Assembly: GCA_029572955.1 (NCBI GenBank)
Contig: JAKPQE010000060.1
Span: 1-32,733, forward strand
DNA: 32,733 nucleotides
Reading direction: 5' to 3'
DNA from: Pseudomonadota bacterium
GTDB lineage: Bacteria; Pseudomonadota; Alphaproteobacteria; Rhizobiales; JAKPQE01
Positions 27,293-32,733 of this stretch are shown here, piece after piece. The notes under the pieces were generated by a model that was not told the DNA's origin, did no database searches, and worked only from the letters and a program-made list of their open reading frames with translations. Made by a program: the position numbers and the translations under genes. Every line of letters begins with the position of its first letter. Position 1 is the stretch's first letter.

Positions 27293-28873
27293 CTAGCCCG
27301 AGAGCGACGCGAAGGCGAGGACGGCGAGCGAGATCGCGCCGATCCAGATCGCCAGCCGCGTTGCCCGGCCGCGCCGCGCTTCCTCGCGGGCGATGGCGCG
27401 CACCGTGTCGAGATCGAGGCGCAGGCCCTCGCGCGCCATGTCGGCAAAGCCCGCCGACAGGCGCTCGGCCCGCGCGATGAGATCGGGAACCGTGGTGACG
27501 AGCTGGCCGATCGCCGAGACGCCCTCGGCCGCGTCGGCGAGCTTGCCGCTCGGCCCGAGGTGGGATTCGATCCAGTCGCGGATCACCGGCTCGGCCGTCG
27601 TCCACATGTTGAGCTCGGGATCGAGGGTGCGCGCGACGCCTTCCACCACCACCATCGTCTTCTGCAGGAGCAGCAGCTGCGGCTGGGTGTGCATGTCGAA
27701 CAGCTCGGTCACCTCGAAGAGCTGGGTCAGCAGCCGCGCCATCGAGACGTCCTTGGCAAGGCGCCCCTGCAACGGCTCGCCGATCGCCCGGATCGCCTGC
27801 GCGAACACCGCGACGTCCTGGTAGTCCGGCACGTAGCCGGCCTCGAAATGCACCGCGGCGACGCGGAAATAGTCGCGCTTGATGAAGCCGTAGAGGATCT
27901 CGGCGAGGTAGCGCCGCTCCTTCGGCCCGAGCCGACCCATGATGCCGAAATCGACGGCGGTGATCTTGCCGGCCTCGTCGAGGAAGAGATTGCCGGGGTG
28001 CATGTCGGCGTGAAAGAAGCCGTCGCGCACCGCGTGCCGGAGGAACGACTGGATCAGCACCTTGGAGAGGGCGATGAGATCGTGGCCGTCGGCCTCGATC
28101 GTCGCGACGTCGGAGAGCTTGGTGCCCTCGATCCATTCGAGCGTCAGCACGTTGCGCGCCGTGCGCTCCCAGATCACGCCGGGCACCCGGAAGCCCGGAT
28201 CCTTCGCCGTGTTCTCGGCCATCTCGGACAAGGCCGCCGCCTCGAGGCGCAGGTCCATCTCGAGATTGACCGACCGGGCGAGCGTGTCGACGATGGCGAC
28301 CGGCCTGAGGCGCCGCGACGCCGGCGCGAAGCGCTCGGCGAGGCGCGCGGCGAGATAGAAGCTCTCGAGGTCGCGGGCGAAGCGGTGGTGCACGCCGGGC
28401 CGCAGCACCTTGACGGCAACGTCGCGGGTGCCGTCCTCGGTCTCGACCGTGGCGCGGTGCACCTGGGCGATCGAGGCGGCGGCGAGCGGCTCGCTGAACG
28501 AGGTGAAGAGCTCCTCGACCGGCCGGCCGAACGAGGCCTCGACGCGGGCCCGCGCCGCATCCATCGGGAACGGCGGCAGCCGGTCCTGCAGCGTTTCGAG
28601 ATCGCGCGCGACGACATCGCCGACGACGTCGCGCCGCGTGGCGAGAAACTGGCCGAGCTTGATGTAGGAGGGGCCGAGCCGGTTGAGCGCGTGCGAGAGG
28701 CGGGCGGCGGCGTCGCCCTCGACCCGCGGCTTTTCGAGGAGCCGCACGAGCCGCAGCAGGAGCCGGCCGGAGGGCGGCACCATTTCCGGATCGACGAGGC
28801 GCGGCACGCCCTCCCGGGCAAGCACATAGCCCGCCCGCATGAGCCGGATGAACGCGCTGACCGGAATGCCCAT
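27293..28873 (-). CDS. ubiB: UbiB/ABC1/ADCK-family protein of ubiquinone biosynthesis
   Basis: An atypical membrane-associated kinase-like ATPase needed for ubiquinone synthesis. It has 526 residues. The family KxGQ motif is 'YIKLGQFLATRRD' (Lys72). The Ala-rich nucleotide loop is 'AAASIAQVHRA', 'VAVKVLRPGV' follows, and the catalytic segment 'FFHADMHPGNLFLDEAGKITAVDFGIMGRL' is intact. The C-terminus has one hydrophobic anchor (about residues 503-522, 'LAIWIGAISLAVLAFASL'). The start is ATG at 28873, 17 bases after the ubiE stop; the open frame continues upstream only across ubiE. It is the second gene of ubiE-ubiB-coaBC-dut. Confidence 0.95.
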   Translation of the reverse strand: MGIPVSAFIRLMRAGYVLAREGVPRLVDPEMVPPSGRLLLRLVRLLEKPRVEGDAAARLSHALNRLGPSYIKLGQFLATRRDVVGDVVARDLETLQDRLPPFPMDAARARVEASFGRPVEELFTSFSEPLAAASIAQVHRATVETEDGTRDVAVKVLRPGVHHRFARDLESFYLAARLAERFAPASRRLRPVAIVDTLARSVNLEMDLRLEAAALSEMAENTAKDPGFRVPGVIWERTARNVLTLEWIEGTKLSDVATIEADGHDLIALSKVLIQSFLRHAVRDGFFHADMHPGNLFLDEAGKITAVDFGIMGRLGPKERRYLAEILYGFIKRDYFRVAAVHFEAGYVPDYQDVAVFAQAIRAIGEPLQGRLAKDVSMARLLTQLFEVTELFDMHTQPQLLLLQKTMVVVEGVARTLDPELNMWTTAEPVIRDWIESHLGPSGKLADAAEGVSAIGQLVTTVPDLIARAERLSAGFADMAREGLRLDLDTVRAIAREEARRGRATRLAIWIGAISLAVLAFASLSG

Positions 28874-28890
28874 CGCCGTCGTCCGCGCCT

Positions 28891-29664
28891 TCAGATCCGG
28901 TAGCCGGAATGGATCGCGGCGATGCCGCCGGTGAAATTGCGATACTCCACCCGCGAGAATCCGGCCTTGCGGATCATCTCGGCAAAGCGCTCCTGATGCG
29001 GGAACTTGCGGATCGATTCCACGAGATAGCGGTAGCTGTCGGCGTCGTTGGCGACGAGCTGGCCGAGCGGCGGGATCACGTTGAACGAATAGAGGTCGTA
29101 GATCCTGTCGAGCACCGGCACGTCGACGGCCGAGAATTCGAGGCACATGAAGCGGCCGCCGGGCCGCAGCACCCGGTAGGCCTCCTCGAGCGCCCGCTGG
29201 ATGCGCGGCACGTTGCGGATGCCGAAGGCGATCGTATAGGCGTCGAACCGGCCGTTCTCGAACGGCAGGTCCTCGGCATTGCCCTGCACGAAGCGGATCT
29301 TGTCGGAAAGCCCGCGCGCCGCCGCCCGGTCCTTGCCGACGCCGAGCATCGAGCCGTTGATGTCGCAGACGATGGCGCGGGCATGGCCCTGTGACGCATC
29401 GACGATGCGGGTCGCGACATCGCCCGTGCCGCCGGCGACGTCGAGCACCTCGAAGGCGCGCCGGCCGCTGCGCGGCGGCGCCATCCAGGAGACGAGCGCG
29501 TCCTTCCACAGCCGGTGCAGGCCGCCCGACATCAGGTCGTTCATCAGGTCGTAGCGCGAGGCGACGCGATGGAACACCTCGTCGACGAGCGTCTGCTTGT
29601 CTTCGAGCGCCACGTCGCGAAATCCGAAGGAGGTGGTCGCGCTCCTGTTGCCCTCTGTCGTCAT
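28891..29664 (-). CDS. ubiE: Ubiquinone/menaquinone C-methyltransferase
   Basis: SAM-dependent C-methylation in ubiquinone (and menaquinone) synthesis. It has 257 residues. The family N-terminal motif is '[25 protein letters not shown]', the SAM motif is '[15 protein letters not shown]' (about residues 73-87), and 'TIAFGIRNV' with '[15 protein letters not shown]' are the two UbiE signatures. The C-terminus '[17 protein letters not shown]' is canonical. ATG at 29664 has ACGAGG upstream; an in-frame ATG at 29724 would add 20 residues unlike the family. It heads the leftward ubiE-ubiB-coaBC-dut unit and is divergent from mutM across a 196-bp gap in which I see no clear promoter. Confidence 0.96.
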   Translation of the reverse strand: MTTEGNRSATTSFGFRDVALEDKQTLVDEVFHRVASRYDLMNDLMSGGLHRLWKDALVSWMAPPRSGRRAFEVLDVAGGTGDVATRIVDASQGHARAIVCDINGSMLGVGKDRAAARGLSDKIRFVQGNAEDLPFENGRFDAYTIAFGIRNVPRIQRALEEAYRVLRPGGRFMCLEFSAVDVPVLDRIYDLYSFNVIPPLGQLVANDADSYRYLVESIRKFPHQERFAEMIRKAGFSRVEYRNFTGGIAAIHSGYRI

Positions 29665-29860
29665 GCCTCGTTCCGTACCCTGTCCTCGGCCCGCCGGCGC
29701 GGGAATGTCGGCGATCGAACGCAATAATTCCGGCCCGGCACGTTACCCGTACCGGACCGCCGCAACTGATTGCGCCGCAGCATAGCGGACCCGATCCGTT
29801 CGCGCTATCGTCGCCGCCATCTTTCCCGCCGCGTCGTTACCGCCGGAGGAGCAGCCGCCG

Positions 29861-30733
29861 ATGCCGGAATTGCCCGAAGTCGAGACCGTGCGCCGCGGCC
29901 TGCAGCCGGCGCTGGAAGGTGCGCGGATCGTCGCGGTCGAGAAGCGCCGCGACAAGCTGCGCTTCGCCTTCCCCGAGCGCTTCGTCGAGCGGCTCGAAGG
30001 GGCGACCGTCACGGCGCTCGGCCGGCGGGCGAAATACCTCCTCGCCGACCTGTCGACCGGCGAGGTGCTGATCGCCCATCTCGGCATGTCCGGCTCGTTC
30101 CGCATCGAGGGCGAGGCGGCGATCGGCGATTTCCACTTTCCAAGGAGCAAGGACGCCGCCCACGACCATGTGGTCTTCCACCTCGGGAGCGGCCTGCGCG
30201 TCGTCTACAACGATCCGCGCCGCTTCGGCCTGATGGACATTGTGCCCCGTGCCGACCTCGACGCCCATCCGCTCTTGGCCGGCCTCGGCGTCGAGCCGAC
30301 CGGCAACGCACTCGACGCGGCGCTGCTGGCGCACCTCTTTTCCGGCAAGGCGGCGCCCCTCAAGGCCGCGCTGCTCGACCAGCGCCTGATCGCCGGCCTC
30401 GGCAACATCTATGTCTGCGAGGCGCTCTCGCGCGCCGGCCTCTCGCCGCGCCGCGCCGCCGGCTCGATCGTGAAGAAGGACGGCGGACCGACGAAACGCG
30501 CCGAACGCCTCGCCACCGCCATCCGCGAGGTCATCGCCGAGGCGATCGCCGCCGGCGGCTCCTCCCTCAACGACTACATCCATGTCGACGGCGAGCTCGG
30601 CTACTTCCAGCATTCCTTCCGCGTCTACGACCGCGAGGGCGCGCCGTGCCCGACGCCCGGCTGCCGCGGCACCGTCGCGCGCATCGTCCAATCCGGCCGC
30701 TCGACCTTCTGGTGCCCGGTGTGCCAGCGCTAG
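29861..30733 (+). CDS. mutM: Formamidopyrimidine-DNA glycosylase (Fpg)
   Basis: Removes 8-oxoguanine and formamidopyrimidines and cleaves the abasic site. The 290-residue protein begins [10 protein letters not shown]; after Met removal Pro becomes the catalytic N-terminus and Glu follows. '[27 protein letters not shown]' carries the catalytic Lys. '[10 protein letters not shown]' and the helix-two-turn-helix '[14 protein letters not shown]' follow, then a complete C-terminal zinc finger 'CPTPGC...FWCPVCQR' with all four Cys. ATG at 29861 has GGAGGA 10 bases upstream. It is divergent from ubiE, an arrangement common in Rhizobiales. Confidence 0.97.
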   Translation: MPELPEVETVRRGLQPALEGARIVAVEKRRDKLRFAFPERFVERLEGATVTALGRRAKYLLADLSTGEVLIAHLGMSGSFRIEGEAAIGDFHFPRSKDAAHDHVVFHLGSGLRVVYNDPRRFGLMDIVPRADLDAHPLLAGLGVEPTGNALDAALLAHLFSGKAAPLKAALLDQRLIAGLGNIYVCEALSRAGLSPRRAAGSIVKKDGGPTKRAERLATAIREVIAEAIAAGGSSLNDYIHVDGELGYFQHSFRVYDREGAPCPTPGCRGTVARIVQSGRSTFWCPVCQR

Positions 30734-30882
30734 GGCGTTTCCGGGCGAGGCGGACGCCGGTTCGCCGTCCGCAAACGCGATCGAACAAAGACCGGAAGCC
30801 ATTTCGCGTTTCGACGACAAAGTGAAAAGGCTCCAGCGCATCCTGCGAAAAGGCCGGAACCGGTGTTTCGCGAGAAACCCGG
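30731..30882. repeat. RIME-like intergenic mosaic element, copy B (after mutM)
   Basis: Starting at the mutM stop codon, 30731-30837 aligns with copy A at 7321-7423: shared blocks include GCGTTTC, CGGTTCGCCG, GCAAACGCGA and the closing hairpin (GGAAGCCATTTC with GTGAAAAGGCTCC). A further module, GCATCCTGCGAAAAGG followed by an imperfect CCGG...CCGG hairpin, runs to about 30882 and is absent from copy A, consistent with a mosaic build. Confidence 0.7.
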
Positions 30883-30992
30883 GTGCGCCCCTCGACGGCC
30901 GGCGGGGTTGCGTGGGCCAGCCGGCTCGTTTACGCCTTTTGCGTCCGCCGGCACGCTGCTGCGCGTCCGACAAGCCCTGACGAGGAACCCAA

Positions 30993-31766
30993 ATGGCCTA
31001 CAACACCATTGTCGTCGAGACCCGTGACCGTGTCGGTCTCGTCACGCTCAACCGCCCGAAGGCGCTGAACGCGCTCAATTCCGAGCTGATCGGCGAACTC
31101 TCCGAGGCCCTCGACGCCTTCGAGAAGGACGAGCGCATCGGCTGCATCGTCATCACCGGTTCGGAGAAGGCCTTCGCGGCGGGCGCCGACATCAAGGAAA
31201 TGGCCTCCCTCGATTTCATCGATGCCTATGTCGGTGATTTCATCTCGTCCTGGGACCGGGTCGCGCGCAATCGCAAGCCGATCGTCGCCGCGGTCGCCGG
31301 CTATGCCCTCGGCGGCGGCTGCGAGCTCGCCATGATGTGCGACTTCATCATCGCCGGCGAGAACGCCCGCTTCGGCCAGCCCGAGATCACCCTCGGCGTC
31401 ATGCCCGGCGCCGGCGGCACCCAGCGCCTCACCCGTTTCGTCGGCAAGTCGAAGGCCATGGACATGTGCCTCACCGGCCGCATGATGGACGCCGCCGAGG
31501 CCGAGCGGGTCGGTCTCGTCTCGCGCGTCGTGCCGGTCGCCGATCTGCTCGAGACGGCCCTCGATGCCGCCAACAAGATCGCCTCTTTCTCGCTGCCCTC
31601 GGTCATGATGACCAAGGAGACGGTGAACCGCGCCTACGAGATGACGCTCGCCGAGGGCATTCGCTTCGAGCGCCGCATGTTCCACGCGCTCTTTGCCACC
31701 GAGGATCAGACCGAGGGCATGAACGCCTTCGTCGAGAAGCGCTCGCCGCAGTTCAGAAACAAGTGA
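30993..31766 (+). CDS. Enoyl-CoA hydratase (crotonase family)
   Basis: Hydrates trans-2-enoyl-CoA in beta-oxidation. The protein has 257 residues. Both catalytic Glu are present, 20 residues apart as in rat crotonase: Glu111 in '[12 protein letters not shown]' and Glu131 in '[20 protein letters not shown]'. The oxyanion-hole stretch '[10 protein letters not shown]' is intact and the C-terminal '[24 protein letters not shown]' is typical of short-chain enoyl-CoA hydratases. GAGGA lies 6 bases before the ATG. In many Rhizobiales, as I recall, this gene follows mutM and precedes rpsT and dnaA; here SRP RNA and dnaX follow instead. It is often labelled fadB1 or paaF, but the pathway is not settled by sequence. 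Confidence 0.93.
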   Translation: MAYNTIVVETRDRVGLVTLNRPKALNALNSELIGELSEALDAFEKDERIGCIVITGSEKAFAAGADIKEMASLDFIDAYVGDFISSWDRVARNRKPIVAAVAGYALGGGCELAMMCDFIIAGENARFGQPEITLGVMPGAGGTQRLTRFVGKSKAMDMCLTGRMMDAAEAERVGLVSRVVPVADLLETALDAANKIASFSLPSVMMTKETVNRAYEMTLAEGIRFERRMFHALFATEDQTEGMNAFVEKRSPQFRNK

Positions 31767-31768
31767 GC

Positions 31769-31792
31769 AGGCGCATCGGGCGCGCCTCTCTT
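31769..31792 (+). terminator. Weak terminator-like hairpin after the enoyl-CoA hydratase gene
   Basis: AGGCGC (31769-31774) pairs with GCGCCT (31782-31787), a perfect 6-bp stem with a 7-base loop followed by CTCTT. It begins 3 bases after the stop codon. The short T-run makes it a tentative call. Confidence 0.4.
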
Positions 31793-31819
31793 GCGTCCCG
31801 GGCCTGAACCTGCCATATC
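31791..31819 (+). promoter_or_regulatory. Promoter of the SRP RNA gene
   Basis: TTGCGT (31791-31796) and CATATC (31814-31819) are 17 bases apart, and the predicted RNA 5' end at 31826 is 7 bases after the -10. The agreement of spacing and start supports the call although each hexamer is imperfect. Confidence 0.55.
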
Positions 31820-31825
31820 GAGGCC

Positions 31826-31921
31826 GGGAGGTTGGCGGCGGGCGAGCCCTTCGCCAACTGGGTCAGGTCCGGAAGGAAGCAGCCCCAACGAATCCGGTTC
31901 GGGTCGCATGTCCAGCCTCCC
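31826..31921 (+). ncRNA. ffs: Small signal recognition particle RNA (4.5S RNA)
   Basis: The RNA core of the signal recognition particle; it binds Ffh and takes signal-anchored proteins to FtsY. The near-invariant domain IV apex GGTCCGGAAGGAAGCAGCC is at 31866-31884, with the GGAA tetraloop and the asymmetric AGCAGCC side. The ends pair (GGGAGG 31826-31831 with CCTCCC 31916-31921), giving about 96 nt of a single long hairpin with no Alu domain, as in Gram-negative bacteria. Ends are set by pairing and by the promoter, so they may be off by a few bases. It precedes dnaX, a common alphaproteobacterial neighbourhood. Confidence 0.95.
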
Positions 31922-32025
31922 ACCTGCGCCTTCCCCGCCTCGCTGCGGGTGCCGAGGGCGCCATTCCGGTCGCGTATCGACCGGTCGGTGACCGACTACC
32001 AGCTTACCGTAAAAAGGGCAGGGCG

Positions 32026-32733
32026 ATGGACGGCACGAGCACGACCGACGCCGGCGGACGGCCCGCCGCCTACCGGGTGCTGGCGCGCAAGTATCGGCCC
32101 CAGACCTTCGACGATCTCATCGGCCAGGACGCCATGGTGCGGACGCTGAAGAACGCGTTCGAGACCGGCCGCATCGCACAGGCCTACATGCTGACCGGCG
32201 TGCGCGGCATCGGCAAGACGACGACCGCCCGCATCCTCGCCCGCGCCCTCAACTACGATATTCCCGGCAAGGTCGACCGGCCGACCATCGACATGCCCGA
32301 GCTCGGCACCAACTGCCAGGCGATCATGGAATCGCGCCATGTCGACATCATCGAGATGGACGCCGCCTCGCACACCGGCATCGGCGACATCCGCGAGATC
32401 ATCGAGGCGGTGCGCTATCGCCCGGTCTCGGCGCGCTACAAGGTCTACATCATCGACGAAGTGCACATGCTCTCCGGCGCCGCCTTCAACGGCCTGCTGA
32501 AGACGCTCGAGGAGCCGCCCGAGCATGTGAAGTTCATCTTCGCCACCACCGAGATCCGCAAGGTGCCGGTGACCATCCTGTCGCGCTGCCAGCGCTTCGA
32601 CCTGCGCCGCATCGAGGCCGACGTGCTCGTCGCCCATCTGCGCCGCATCGCCGACGCCGAGGGGGTGGCGATCGACGACGAGGCGCTTGCCCTCGTCGCC
32701 CGCGCTTCCGAGGGCTCGGTGCGCGATGCCCTG
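32026..32733 (+). CDS. dnaX: DNA polymerase III subunits gamma/tau, 3' end outside window (partial)
   Basis: The clamp-loader ATPase of the replicase. The frame is open from ATG 32026 (AGGGCAGGG just upstream) to the window end: 236 residues, with the C-terminus missing. The N-terminal signature 'YRVLARKYRPQTFDDLIGQD', Walker A 'LTGVRGIGKTTTARILA' (Lys64), 'EMDAASHTGIGDIREI', Walker B 'VYIIDEVHMLSGAAFNGLLKTLEEPP' and 'FIFATTEIRKVPVTILSRCQRFD' (sensor 1 and the SRC motif) are all present. The zinc module, four Cys in E. coli, is replaced by 'IDMPELGTNCQAIMESRH' with one Cys left. Programmed frameshifting for gamma could not be assessed as that part lies outside. Confidence 0.97.
   Translation, partial: MDGTSTTDAGGRPAAYRVLARKYRPQTFDDLIGQDAMVRTLKNAFETGRIAQAYMLTGVRGIGKTTTARILARALNYDIPGKVDRPTIDMPELGTNCQAIMESRHVDIIEMDAASHTGIGDIREIIEAVRYRPVSARYKVYIIDEVHMLSGAAFNGLLKTLEEPPEHVKFIFATTEIRKVPVTILSRCQRFDLRRIEADVLVAHLRRIADAEGVAIDDEALALVARASEGSVRDAL

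Overview
This window is a stretch of chromosome from a high-GC alphaproteobacterium, most likely a member of the Hyphomicrobiales (Rhizobiales). A 60-base sample inside trpB counts 67% G+C. The assignment rests on gene order (rpsA-sppA-ihfB-lapA-trpFBA-accD-folC-trxA; divL-like kinase-tsaE/amgK-murU-addB-addA; ubiE-ubiB-coaBC-dut beside mutM), on alphaproteobacterial AddAB, on AccD and DnaX forms lacking the usual zinc cysteines, and on two copies of a rhizobial-type intergenic mosaic repeat. The species cannot be named from the sequence alone.

Layout. Bases 1-9729 lie on the + strand: the 3' part of rpsA, sppA, ihfB, lapA, an ornithine cyclodeaminase-family gene, trpF, trpB, an unrecognised low-GC gene, trpA, accD and folC. 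Bases 9769-23312 lie on the - strand and are transcribed from right to left: ahcY with its own promoter and a likely operator, then a divL-like sensor kinase, a fused tsaE-amgK, murU, addB, addA and trxA. Bases 23564-29664 are also - strand: ubiE, ubiB, coaBC, dut, cysK and a moeB/thiF-type gene. From 29861 to the end the + strand carries mutM, an enoyl-CoA hydratase, the 4.5S/SRP RNA gene with a readable promoter, and the 5' part of dnaX.

How the genes work together. Nearly all are core housekeeping genes: translation (rpsA, SRP RNA, tsaE), tryptophan synthesis (trpFBA), fatty acid and folate synthesis (accD, folC), recombination and DNA repair (addAB, mutM, dnaX, dut), peptidoglycan sugar recycling (amgK-murU), cell-cycle signalling (divL-like), the methyl cycle and sulfur metabolism (ahcY, cysK, moeB-like), and coenzyme A and ubiquinone synthesis. 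Many neighbours overlap by 4 bases (ATGA or GTGA), a sign of translational coupling.

I see no transposase, phage module, CRISPR array or defence island. The best candidate for something undescribed is the roughly 50% GC gene lodged between trpB and trpA. It has no family I recognise, carries a perfect 14-bp inverted repeat near its 5' end, and is followed by a short palindrome just before trpA. Other notable points are a Tyr in place of the phospho-accepting His in the divL-like kinase, a 39-residue C-terminal extension on dUTPase, an AT-rich palindrome upstream of the ahcY promoter, and repeated loss of metal-binding cysteines in several proteins.
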